NCBI GenBank assembly: GCA_035275065.1
Contig: DATENM010000090.1
Span: 62,001-126,000, forward strand
Direction: 5' to 3'
Source: Blastocatellia bacterium
GTDB taxonomy: Bacteria > Acidobacteriota > Blastocatellia > UBA7656
Length of the DNA stretch: 64,000 nt
Of the stretch, positions 8,560 through 16,849 are shown one piece after another. Position 1 is the stretch's first letter; every line of letters begins with the position of its first letter. The notes below the pieces were generated by a model. It was given only the letters and a program-made list of their open reading frames with translations, searched no databases and was not told the origin of the DNA. The position numbers and the translations under genes were made by a program.

Positions 8560-8820
8560 ATGAGTGACGACCCGACAAACCATGTTGACCCGCTGGCAAT
8601 GCCGCCGACGCAGCCGACACTCGAAACGATCCTGGAGCGCATCAATGCTCTGGGCGAGAAAATGGATGCTAAGCTGACCGAGTTGCGCGATGGCCAGGAA
8701 AAAATAAAAACAGAACTGTGGGCGCTGCGCACTGTTTTCTCCAGGTCTTACGGCGACTTGATGATCGGTCAGGAAATGCACGAGCGCCGCATCAGCGACC
8801 TTGAAAAGAAAGTCTCGTAA
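8560..8820 (+). CDS. Small coiled-coil protein, paralogue 2
   Basis: This 86-residue protein is a tandem, diverged copy of its upstream neighbour. It shares an MSDDPT start, a LETILERINALGEKMDAKL helix and a basic-acidic C-terminal heptad run ending in ERRISDLEKKVS. A GGGAGG site lies upstream of the ATG. It is probably cotranscribed with paralogue 1. Both lack known domains and could form a hetero-oligomeric coiled coil. The 233 bases that follow, before treZ, show no clear feature. Confidence 0.72.
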   Translation: MSDDPTNHVDPLAMPPTQPTLETILERINALGEKMDAKLTELRDGQEKIKTELWALRTVFSRSYGDLMIGQEMHERRISDLEKKVS

Positions 8821-9053
8821 GGCGCGGCCTTCAGCTGGCCTTCAAAGGCTCACGTCGCAAACGACATCGTTTCACCTTCCCCTCTAAAATCTTCCCCAAC
8901 TCTTTCTCTTGAGCGGCGCATGGCGCTTTACACAGCGGCGGCGTTTCAGGCAGGCTATTGCTTGTAGGCTTTGACCAGCCGCGTGACGCTTGCGACCTGA
9001 TTCTTGTGAGGTCATCGAACCAGCCATTCATCCCATTCACGAAAGGCATACGA

Positions 9054-11036
9054 ATGCAGAACCGTACTGCACAGCGGCGGCTGCCGGTCGGCGCTGAAGT
9101 CTTGCCGGACGGCGGCGTCCACTTTCGCGTCTGGGCGCCGCGCCGCCATAGCGTCCACGTCCGTATCGAAGGTGACGGGCAGCGCGGCGCGACCGGCGAG
9201 CCACAGACCGTGGCGCTCGAAGCCGAAGCCGACGGCTACTTCTCCGGCACCGCGAGGGCCGCAGGCAGCGGCACCCTCTACCGCTTCCAGCTCGATGCGG
9301 ATGATTACCTTTACCCCGACCCGGCGTCGCGCTTTCAGCCCGAAGGGCCGCACGGCCCATCAATGGTCGTAGACCCGGCGAAGTTCCAGTGGACGGACGC
9401 CGACTGGCCCGGCATGAAGATCGAAGGGCAGGTTATCTACGAGATGCACGTCGGCAGCTTCACCCGCGCCGGCACATGGGAAGCCGCCGCCGCCGAGCTT
9501 GAAGAGCTGGCCCGCCTCGGCATCACGGTGATCGAAGTCATGCCGGTCAACGAGTTTCCGGGCCGCTTCGGCTGGGGCTACGACGGCGTTGACTGGTACG
9601 CGCCGACGCATCTCTACGGCGAGCCGGATGATTTCCGCCGTTTCGTTGACCGCGCGCACTCGGTCGGCGTCGGCGTTCTTCTTGATGTCGTTTATAACCA
9701 CTTCGGGCCGGACGGCAATTACCTCAAGCAGTTTTCCGAAGACTACTTCAACGACCGCCACGCGACCGAGTGGGGCGAAGCCATCAACTATGACGGCGAG
9801 GGCGCTGGCCCTGTGCGCGACTTCGCCATTTGTAACGCAGGCTACTGGATCACCGAGTACCATCTCGACGGCCTGCGGCTCGACGCGACGCAGAACGTCT
9901 ACGACGATTCGGATGATCATGTGCTGGCGGCGTTGACGCGCCGGGCGCGCGAGGCCGCCGATGGGCGCGACATCATCGTCGTCGCCGAAAACGAGCCGCA
10001 GCAAACCCGGCTCGTGCGCCCGGCAGAGCGCGGCGGCTATGGCATGGATGGCTTATGGAACGACGACTTTCATCACAGCGCCATGGTCGCGTTGACCGGG
10101 CGTAATGAAGCTTACTATACCGATTATCTCGGCAAGGCGCAGGAGTTCGTTTCGGCCATCAAGTACGGCTACCTTTATCAAGGGCAGTGGTACAAGTGGC
10201 AGAAGCAGCCGCGCGGCGCGCCCGGCCTCGACCTGAAGCCCGCGTCGTTCGTCACCTTCATTCAGAATCACGACCAGGTGGCGAACACGGCGACCGGAGC
10301 GCGCGCCCATCAATTGACCAGCCCCGGTCGCTATCGCGCCATGACGGCGCTCATGCTGCTGGCGCCGGGCACGCCGATGCTGTTTATGGGACAGGAGTTC
10401 GCGGCCTCCGCGCCGTTTCTTTACTTTGCTGACCACCAGCCGGAGCTGGCCGAGAAGGTGCGCCGGGGGCGTGGTGAATTCCTTGAGCAATTCCGCAGCT
10501 ACGCAACGCCTGAAACGCAGGCGAGGCTGACCGATCCGGCGGCGGTCGAGACCTTCGAGAGGTGCAAGCTCGATTTCACCGAGCGCCAGCGCCACCAGCC
10601 GGTTTACCAGATGCACCAGGACCTGCTCAGGCTGCGGCGCGCCGACAAACGTTTCAGCGCGCAAACGCCGCGCGGCGTTGATGGCGCGGTGCTTGCCGAC
10701 GAAGCCTTCGTGCTGCGCTACTTCGGCGACGGCGGCGACGACCGATTGCTGGTAATCAACTTCGGCATCGATCTGCATTTAAATCCCGCGCCGGAGCCGT
10801 TGCTGGCGCCGCCCGCGGGCCAGCGCTGGGTGACGCTATGGTCGAGCGAAGACCCGCGCTATGGCGGCTCAGGGATGCCGCCTGTCGACACTGAGAAAGA
10901 GAGCTGGCGGTTGCCGGGCCACGCGGCGGTGGCGCTCACGCCGGTTCCCGACGCCCGGTCGTCCGAGTCGCGTTACGTCATCGGCGATACCGCTTCGCTC
11001 AGAATCATGAAGGAGTGGCGGCAGAAAGAAGATTGA
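9054..11036 (+). CDS. treZ: Malto-oligosyltrehalose trehalohydrolase (GH13)
   Basis: The protein of 660 residues releases trehalose from maltooligosyl-trehalose in the TreY-TreZ pathway. It has an N-terminal CBM48-like beta domain (VHFRVWAPRRHSVHVRIEG). The GH13 barrel follows, with GWGYDGVDWYAPTHLYG, DVVYNHFGPDGN, the nucleophile region DGLRLDATQ, the acid region VVAENEP and the TreZ-typical IQNHDQVANTATGARAHQL. These favour TreZ over the related glycogen branching enzyme. The ATG at 9054 comes just before the conserved domain. The usual partner treY is not in the window. The debranching gene follows 22 bases later and probably shares the transcript. Confidence 0.92.
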   Translation: MQNRTAQRRLPVGAEVLPDGGVHFRVWAPRRHSVHVRIEGDGQRGATGEPQTVALEAEADGYFSGTARAAGSGTLYRFQLDADDYLYPDPASRFQPEGPHGPSMVVDPAKFQWTDADWPGMKIEGQVIYEMHVGSFTRAGTWEAAAAELEELARLGITVIEVMPVNEFPGRFGWGYDGVDWYAPTHLYGEPDDFRRFVDRAHSVGVGVLLDVVYNHFGPDGNYLKQFSEDYFNDRHATEWGEAINYDGEGAGPVRDFAICNAGYWITEYHLDGLRLDATQNVYDDSDDHVLAALTRRAREAADGRDIIVVAENEPQQTRLVRPAERGGYGMDGLWNDDFHHSAMVALTGRNEAYYTDYLGKAQEFVSAIKYGYLYQGQWYKWQKQPRGAPGLDLKPASFVTFIQNHDQVANTATGARAHQLTSPGRYRAMTALMLLAPGTPMLFMGQEFAASAPFLYFADHQPELAEKVRRGRGEFLEQFRSYATPETQARLTDPAAVETFERCKLDFTERQRHQPVYQMHQDLLRLRRADKRFSAQTPRGVDGAVLADEAFVLRYFGDGGDDRLLVINFGIDLHLNPAPEPLLAPPAGQRWVTLWSSEDPRYGGSGMPPVDTEKESWRLPGHAAVALTPVPDARSSESRYVIGDTASLRIMKEWRQKED

Positions 11037-11058
11037 GGGCGTAAACAGGGGAGAGAAC

Positions 11059-13098
11059 ATGAACGAGCCTAAGCGGATTATCAAATGGCCGGCGCGGCAT
11101 AGCGATTCCGAAGACTTTAACCCGACGCGCGAATGGCTGGTCACGAATGGGCTGGGCGGCTACGCCTCGGGCACGGTGTCGGGGGCGCTGACGCGCCGCT
11201 TTCACGGGCTGCTGATTGCGGCGCTGCCGTCGCCTTACGGGCGCATGATGATGCTCAACGATTGTATCGAGCGCCTCGTCTTAGCCGATGGCCGTGAGGT
11301 GCTGCTCGGGGCGCAGGAGCGCGCCGACACCGGCATGCAGATGAACGGCGCGCTCTATCTGGCGGAGTTCCGCATGGAGTGGGGACTGCCGGTATGGCGC
11401 TACGAGATCGATGGCACGGTCATCGAAAAGCGCGTCCTGCTGGTCTACGGCCAGAACACCGCGATGGTGACTTATGCGATGCTCGCAGGCGAAAGCCAGG
11501 TCTGCCTGGAGTTGCGCCCGGCGGTGCAGATTCGCCCGCACGAAGGTAAGCTCGGCGAAGCTCAGGGTTATCCTTACGAGTTGAGCGTCATCGAAGACCT
11601 GTATGAGTTATGCGCTCACGAAAAACACCTGCCGCCTTTGCGCTTGATGATCCACGACCGCCGCGCCGCCTTCACCTTCGACCGCGAGTGGATGCGCGAC
11701 CTGACCTACGAAATCGAGCGCGCCCGTGGTTATGATTACAAAGGCGATCTGTGGAGCCCCGGATATTTTCGCGTCCAGTTGACGCGCGGCCATTCGGCGA
11801 CTTTGATCGCTTCGACCGAAAGCTGGGAGATCATTCGCTCGCTCAAGCCCGCGGAAGCCGCCGTGCTCGAACACGAGCGGCGGCGGCGGCTGGTGATGCT
11901 CGGCGGCGACGGCGAGATTGACGAGACCGCTGCCGAGCTGGTGCTGGCCGCTGACCAGTTCATCATCACGCCCGCCGGTCGCGTCGAAGATCAAGCGCGC
12001 GCCCATGCCGCCGGTGACGAGATGCGCACGGTGATTGCCGGCTATCACTGGTTCACAGACTGGGGCCGCGACACCATGATCAGCCTCGAAGGCTTGACGC
12101 TGGCGACTCGGCGGACGATCCAGGCGCGTTACATCCTGCGGACCTTCGCGCATTATATTCGCGACGGCCTGATCCCGAATATGTTCCCTGAAGGGCAGAC
12201 CGCCGGCCTCTATCACACGGCGGATGCGACGCTGTGGTTTTTTCAGGCGGTGCACCGCTACGTCGAGGCGACTGCGGATCGCGTGACGCTCAGAACCGTG
12301 CTGCCGCAACTGCTCGACATCGTCGAGCATCACCTGCGCGGCACGCACTTCAACATCCACGTAGACGACGCCGACGGGCTGCTCGTGCAAGGGGCCGAAG
12401 GCTATCAGTTGACATGGATGGACGCCAAGGTGGACGGCTGGGTGGTGACGCCGCGGCGCGGCAAAGCGGTCGAGATCAACGCGCTGTGGTATAACGCCCT
12501 GCGCCTGCTTGAAGGCTGGCTGCGCGACGAGCAGAAGGAAGACGAGGCGCAGCGCATTGCCGGTCTTGCGGAGCGCGCATACGATGCGTTCAACCGCCGC
12601 TTCTGGTACGAGTCGGGCGGTTATCTCTTCGACGTCATAGACGGCGAGCAGGGCAATGACACGGCCTGTCGCCCGAACCAGATTTTCGCTATCTCGCTGG
12701 AACAACCGGTGCTGGACCGCAGGCGCTGGCAGCCGGTCGTCGAGACGGTGCGCGAGCGGCTGCTCACGCCGGTCGGCTTGCGCTCGCTGGCTCCGGGTGA
12801 GAAAGATTACAAACCGCGTTACGATGGCGACCTGCGCTCGCGCGACGCCGCTTATCATCAGGGAACGGTCTGGGCATGGCTGATCGGGCCGTTCGTTGAC
12901 GCCTGGTTAAAGCTCCACCCGGATGACCGGCAGGGGGCGCGGCGGTTTCTCGAAGGGCTGGTGCCGCATTTGAGCGAAGCCTGCATCGGCTCGATCAGCG
13001 AAATCTTCGACGCCGAAGCGCCGTTCACGCCGCGCGGCTGTGTCGCCCAGGCATGGAGCGTTGCCGAGATGCTGCGCTGCTGGCTGAAGACGCGATAA
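11059..13098 (+). CDS. Glycogen debranching enzyme (amylo-alpha-1,6-glucosidase, GDE type)
   Basis: The protein of 679 residues has the GDE N-terminal domain (EWLVTNGLGGYASGTVSG, TRRFHGLLIAALP) and the C-terminal alpha/alpha-barrel of the GH133/GDE_C type (AGYHWFTDWGRDTMISLEGL, LYHTADATLWFFQAVHRY, AYHQGTVWAWLIGPFVDA). Enzymes of this archaeal/bacterial type remove alpha-1,6 branches from glycogen. The ATG at 11059 has a GGGGAG site before it. It follows treZ closely (22 bases), which suggests a glycogen-to-trehalose catabolic unit. It is cytoplasmic; no signal peptide is present. Confidence 0.9.
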   Translation: MNEPKRIIKWPARHSDSEDFNPTREWLVTNGLGGYASGTVSGALTRRFHGLLIAALPSPYGRMMMLNDCIERLVLADGREVLLGAQERADTGMQMNGALYLAEFRMEWGLPVWRYEIDGTVIEKRVLLVYGQNTAMVTYAMLAGESQVCLELRPAVQIRPHEGKLGEAQGYPYELSVIEDLYELCAHEKHLPPLRLMIHDRRAAFTFDREWMRDLTYEIERARGYDYKGDLWSPGYFRVQLTRGHSATLIASTESWEIIRSLKPAEAAVLEHERRRRLVMLGGDGEIDETAAELVLAADQFIITPAGRVEDQARAHAAGDEMRTVIAGYHWFTDWGRDTMISLEGLTLATRRTIQARYILRTFAHYIRDGLIPNMFPEGQTAGLYHTADATLWFFQAVHRYVEATADRVTLRTVLPQLLDIVEHHLRGTHFNIHVDDADGLLVQGAEGYQLTWMDAKVDGWVVTPRRGKAVEINALWYNALRLLEGWLRDEQKEDEAQRIAGLAERAYDAFNRRFWYESGGYLFDVIDGEQGNDTACRPNQIFAISLEQPVLDRRRWQPVVETVRERLLTPVGLRSLAPGEKDYKPRYDGDLRSRDAAYHQGTVWAWLIGPFVDAWLKLHPDDRQGARRFLEGLVPHLSEACIGSISEIFDAEAPFTPRGCVAQAWSVAEMLRCWLKTR

Positions 13099-13147
13099 TT
13101 GCATCGCCGCCCCTTCTTCTATACGGTTGCGCTCGCCGCCGTTTTGG

Positions 13148-13153
13148 TATATT
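13148..13153 (+). promoter_or_regulatory. Extended -10 promoter for the kinase-FGE gene
   Basis: TATATT (13148-13153) is preceded by TGG, giving the TGn extended -10 form. A TTGCGC lies upstream but with only a 15-base spacer, so it is a poor -35. This is the only likely promoter in the 208-base gap between the debranching gene and the kinase gene. Confidence 0.4.
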
Positions 13154-13306
13154 TTCCTGCACGCGGCCATCCCAGACGCCGCCGACCTGACGGGATCGCT
13201 CAAGCGTCGGCGCAACAAATCTGCGTTCGGCTCATCATCGATTGGGGCGGCCCACCGCCGGTCACCGTTGGTCTCAAGTTGCAAGGCGCTTTCAAGGAGA
13301 AAAGCG

Positions 13307-15433
13307 ATGAAGCAGTGCCCTACTTGTAAGCGGGAAACTAAAGACCATCTCTTCTTCTGCCCATACGATGGTCAGGCGCTGGTGCCGAAGGTCGAGCAAG
13401 ACCCCTTGCTCGGCACCGTGCTTGACGGCAAATACCGCCTCGACGAGCGCATCGGCGAAGGCGGCATGGGCAAAGTCTACCGCGCCACCCACATCCACAT
13501 TGACCAGATTTTCGCCGTCAAAATCCTCCACCCGCACCTGTCGTCGGACCAGATGGCGCTCGCCCGCTTTCGCAAAGAGGCGCGCGCCGCCGCCCGCATT
13601 CGCCACCCGAACGCCGTCGCCATCACCGATTTCGGCGTCACCCGCGACAGCGGCACCGCCTACCTGGTGATGGAACTGCTTGAGGGCGTAGACCTGCGCG
13701 ACCGCCTGCAAAAACAGAAGTACCTGAGTTGCGAAGAGGCGTTTGTGATCGCTTACCAGACCTGCGCGGCGCTGCACGTGGCGCACGCCAACGGCCTGGT
13801 ACATCGCGACCTGAAGCCGGATAACATCTGGATATTGAAGACCCGCGAGGGCGGCGAACAGGTGAAGGTCTTTGACTTCGGCATCGCCAAGCTGAAGACC
13901 TCGACCGACACCAACAAATTGACCTTACAGGGCATGCTCGTCGGCACGCCTTATTATATGTCGCCCGAACAGTGCCGCAGCGAAGAAGAGCTGGATGCGC
14001 GCTCGGACATCTACAGTCTGGGCGTGATCCTTTACGAGATGCTCACGGGGCTGGTGCCGTTTCGCGGCCCGTCGCCGTGGAATGTCATCAATAAGCATAA
14101 TTCCGAGCCGCCGCAGCCGCTCAGGGAACTGCGCGCCGAGATTCCCATCGAAGTCCAGGGCGTGGTCTTGCGCGCCCTGAGCAAATCGCCGGATGCCCGC
14201 CAGCAGTCCGCCGCGCAGTTAGCTCAGGAATTGGAATTGGCGTTGTACAATGCCGGCCTCAAGCCGCGGGCGATGGGCGTCAACACGCCGCAGACGCCGT
14301 TCCCGAATGACATTTCCTCGCCCTACCGTCTGAACACGCCGTCAACGCCGGTCGAATTCAGCAGCCGCCCGGATATTGACCACTCGCTGCCGTCGCAACC
14401 GCCGGGCGTCGCGCCGGCGGCGCAAGCCTGGCCGCCGCCCGCGGACCATTCGATGCCGCCAGCCACCACGATCAAAGCGCCGGTGCCGACGGCAGAGCCT
14501 CATGCGCGACTGTTCGGGCAGACGGTCGTCGGCGGCATGCAGGGTATCGCCCCGACGCCGCCACCCGATACCGGCAACTTCGCCATCGGGCGCATGACAT
14601 GGACGCATCTGGCGACGCTCGCTGAAAAGAACCGGCAGGCGGTGATCCTGGGAGCGGCCTGTATCGTCGCGGTAATCGCCGGCATCATCATCATCAAAAT
14701 CGCTTCCGGTCACAAGCCGCCTGAAAAGGCTAAGCCGGCCAGGCCCGTGCCGCCGCCGGGCATGGTCTATGTCGAAGGCGGCGAATTCAAGATGGGCAGC
14801 AACGACCCGAACAGTTATCCCAATTCCCGGCCCGAGATCGGTCCCCTCCATGTGGATGCTTTCTTTCTCGACCAGACCGAAGTGACCAACAAGCAGTACT
14901 ACGAATTCGTCAAGGCCGGCCACAAGCCGCCGCCACACTGGCACAACGGCATGTATCCGCCGGGCGAAGCCAGCCTGCCGGTCTACAACATTAGCTGGCA
15001 GGACGCGCACGAGTACGCGCAGTCGGTCGGCAAACGGCTGCCGCACGAATCCGAATGGGAATACGCGGCGCGCGGTCAGGAGAACCGCGTCGCTGTGTGG
15101 GAAGGCGGCTGGTCAGCCAACCGCGCCAACCTGCGGGAATCGGGCAAAGGCAAGCCGGTGCCTGCGGGCTCCTATGGCCAGGCCGGTGCGAGCTGGTGCG
15201 GCGCTGAAGATTTGCTGGGCAACGTCGCCGAGTGGGTCGAAGAAGCTTTTGTGCCCTATAAGAAAGGGGTCGGGTTGCCCGACCCGAACGCGCACATCGC
15301 GCGCGGTGGGGCTTGCAACAACTCGAAGGATGAGCTATTGACCGTCAACCGGCAACTGGTCTACGACCTGGCCAAGCCGTCATACATCGGCTTCCGCTGC
15401 GCCCAGGACTTGCCGCAGGAACGGCCACGCTGA
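13307..15433 (+). CDS. Transmembrane Ser/Thr protein kinase with C-terminal FGE-sulfatase domain
   Basis: The 708-residue protein starts with a short zinc-ribbon-like motif (CPTC at 4-7, CPYDG near 18). A Hanks kinase domain follows: GEGGMGKVYRA, ATP lysine in AVKIL, HRDLKPDN, DFGIAKL and YYMSPEQC. A proline-rich linker leads to one membrane helix at about 443-466. The C-terminal ~230 residues, probably outside the membrane, are an FGE/sulfatase-modifying-factor fold (GGEFKMGS, FFLDQTEVTNKQYYEFV, RLPHESEWEYAARG, DLLGNVAEWVEE, GFRCAQD). Only one cysteine is at the expected active region (GGACNNS), so it may be a ligand-binding rather than catalytic version. The start at 13307 has an AAGGAGA site. 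FHA and PP2C genes follow. Confidence 0.9.
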   Translation: MKQCPTCKRETKDHLFFCPYDGQALVPKVEQDPLLGTVLDGKYRLDERIGEGGMGKVYRATHIHIDQIFAVKILHPHLSSDQMALARFRKEARAAARIRHPNAVAITDFGVTRDSGTAYLVMELLEGVDLRDRLQKQKYLSCEEAFVIAYQTCAALHVAHANGLVHRDLKPDNIWILKTREGGEQVKVFDFGIAKLKTSTDTNKLTLQGMLVGTPYYMSPEQCRSEEELDARSDIYSLGVILYEMLTGLVPFRGPSPWNVINKHNSEPPQPLRELRAEIPIEVQGVVLRALSKSPDARQQSAAQLAQELELALYNAGLKPRAMGVNTPQTPFPNDISSPYRLNTPSTPVEFSSRPDIDHSLPSQPPGVAPAAQAWPPPADHSMPPATTIKAPVPTAEPHARLFGQTVVGGMQGIAPTPPPDTGNFAIGRMTWTHLATLAEKNRQAVILGAACIVAVIAGIIIIKIASGHKPPEKAKPARPVPPPGMVYVEGGEFKMGSNDPNSYPNSRPEIGPLHVDAFFLDQTEVTNKQYYEFVKAGHKPPPHWHNGMYPPGEASLPVYNISWQDAHEYAQSVGKRLPHESEWEYAARGQENRVAVWEGGWSANRANLRESGKGKPVPAGSYGQAGASWCGAEDLLGNVAEWVEEAFVPYKKGVGLPDPNAHIARGGACNNSKDELLTVNRQLVYDLAKPSYIGFRCAQDLPQERPR

Positions 15434-15566
15434 TCCATAACCACCGGCAGGGCTAATACTTAAAAAGCCGGCTTCGGGGAATTTTTTTTGCTCTGCGAAG
15501 CAGCGCGGGGCAGAAGTCCAGGCGACACAAGGTATTTTGCGGCTTTATCCAACCATTGCCTTTGCG

Positions 15567-15572
15567 TATAAT
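15567..15572 (+). promoter_or_regulatory. Putative -10 box before the FHA gene
   Basis: A perfect TATAAT at 15567-15572 lies 33 bases before the FHA gene start. No convincing -35 hexamer is found at 16-18 bases upstream, so this is only a candidate. A GGGAGC site precedes the ATG. Confidence 0.35.
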
Positions 15573-15604
15573 CAGGGCGACATCGGAAAGGGAGCTTATC
15601 GAAT

Positions 15605-16681
15605 ATGATCATCTGTCCGAATTGCGGGGCCAGCAACAAGCCCGGTTCGAGCGTCTGCCGAATGTGCGCTGCGTCCATGCCCGAAGTGCCGCAATACGCC
15701 AACCCGCAACAGGGCCAGGGTGGCGGATTTCCGGCGACCGTCATTGCCGGCGATCAAGAGCGCCTCAACGCCAGCGCCGCCCCGCCGCCGGAGATCGAAT
15801 GCCCGAATTGTCACACGCTGAATGAAGCCGGCTGGTCGTTTTGCCAGCAATGCGGCCAGCGGTTGCCGGCGCCGCCACCGCCGTCAGCCGAAGCGCCGCA
15901 AACCTTTAAGACGGTGCCGACCGAGATGCCGCCGCCGGAGCGGAATAACTTGCAAACCGTTGTTGCCAACCGCCCGATCACTGAGCCGATCAGCCCGCCG
16001 CAACCACAGCAGCAGCAACAACCGCCGCAACCGCCGCCTAACCTGCGGACGGTCGCCGAGCCGCGGCCCGTGATGCCGGCGGACTTTCACAAGGACATGT
16101 CAACCGTAGTCGAGCCGATCAGCGCGACCGAGCAGCCCGCGGCACAGCAGCAGGCACCGCCGCAACCGCCGCCCGCTGCGCCAACGCCGCCGCAGCCGCC
16201 ATCGAGCGGGGCGTCATCCATCGCGCCGACTGTCGTGCCGTCTAACCCAACCGTGCAGCCGATGGCTTCGCCGCAGCCGGGCGCTATCACTTGTCCAAAA
16301 TGTAATTATTCAAACAGCCCCGGCAATTCGTTCTGCGCCAATTGCGGCAACGTGCTTACGGTCGCTCGCACCATCGTCATGGCGTCGCCGCTGGCGGCCC
16401 CCAGAGGCCGCTTGCACCTGGTCATGGAGGGCGGCCAGCAGGGCGAAGTGTTTGACCTCTCCGACGACACCATCGTCGGGCGCAGCCAGGGCGACATCAC
16501 GTTTCCGCACGACGGCTTTATGTCGGGCCGCCATGCGCGCATCGAGCGGCGCGGCGCGACCTACGTGCTGACGGACGCCGGCAGCCGCAACGGCACCTTC
16601 ATCAAGATCAAGGGCGAAGTCGAGTTGAAGCCCGGCGACATGGTCTTGATCGGTAAACAGCTTTTCCGATTTGAACTCTAG
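15605..16681 (+). CDS. Zinc-ribbon, proline-rich, FHA-domain protein
   Basis: The 358-residue protein has three CxxC...CxxC zinc ribbons at about 4-24, 65-87 and 230-252 (CPNCGASN..CRMC, CPNCHTLN..CQQC, CPKCNYSN..CANC). They are separated by long Pro/Gln-rich linkers. The C-terminal ~95 residues are an FHA domain: TIVGRSQGDITFP, MSGRHARIERRG and DAGSRNGTFIKIKG carry the conserved Arg, Ser, His and Asn that bind phosphothreonine. There is no membrane segment. It sits between a kinase and a PP2C phosphatase, which suggests it reads the kinase output. Its partner protein is unknown. Confidence 0.9.
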   Translation: MIICPNCGASNKPGSSVCRMCAASMPEVPQYANPQQGQGGGFPATVIAGDQERLNASAAPPPEIECPNCHTLNEAGWSFCQQCGQRLPAPPPPSAEAPQTFKTVPTEMPPPERNNLQTVVANRPITEPISPPQPQQQQQPPQPPPNLRTVAEPRPVMPADFHKDMSTVVEPISATEQPAAQQQAPPQPPPAAPTPPQPPSSGASSIAPTVVPSNPTVQPMASPQPGAITCPKCNYSNSPGNSFCANCGNVLTVARTIVMASPLAAPRGRLHLVMEGGQQGEVFDLSDDTIVGRSQGDITFPHDGFMSGRHARIERRGATYVLTDAGSRNGTFIKIKGEVELKPGDMVLIGKQLFRFEL

Positions 16682-16688
16682 GCAGAAG

Positions 16689-16841
16689 AAGTCAGGAGTC
16701 AGGAGTCAGAGGTCAGAAGTCAGAAGTAAGAAGTCAGAATGGAAAAGGAAGTCGGCGGCAGCGAGTACGCTTATCGCGCCTCCACTTCAATTCTGACCTC
16801 TGATCTCTGATCTCTGACATCTAATCTCTGACTCCTGACTC
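16689..16841. repeat. Inverted heptad-repeat element (element d, unit TCAGGAG/TCAGAAG)
   Basis: The left arm (16689-16740) has about seven TCAGGAG-type units with A/G changes. The right arm (16788-16841) has seven complementary units with matching T/C changes. The loop is about 47 bases. The right arm ends 8 bases before the PP2C start codon, taking the place of a ribosome binding site. Confidence 0.88.
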
Positions 16842-16849
16842 GCGAAAAA

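Noticed and set aside
8821..9053. Terminator or regulatory RNA between the coiled-coil genes and treZ
   Set aside because: Short GGCC-rich repeats are present but no stable stem with a T-run, and no -35/-10 pair was convincing.
11608..12858. Minus-strand open frame (416 codons) opposite the debranching enzyme
   Set aside because: Shadow of a well-supported GDE enzyme, with no motifs of its own.
13099..13306. tRNA or riboswitch in the gap before the kinase-FGE gene
   Set aside because: No cloverleaf or conserved aptamer pattern is visible; only the extended -10 box could be supported.
16689..16841. CRISPR array
   Set aside because: The tandem units are only 7 bases, adjoining without spacers, and the two arms are inverted. 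No cas genes are in the window.
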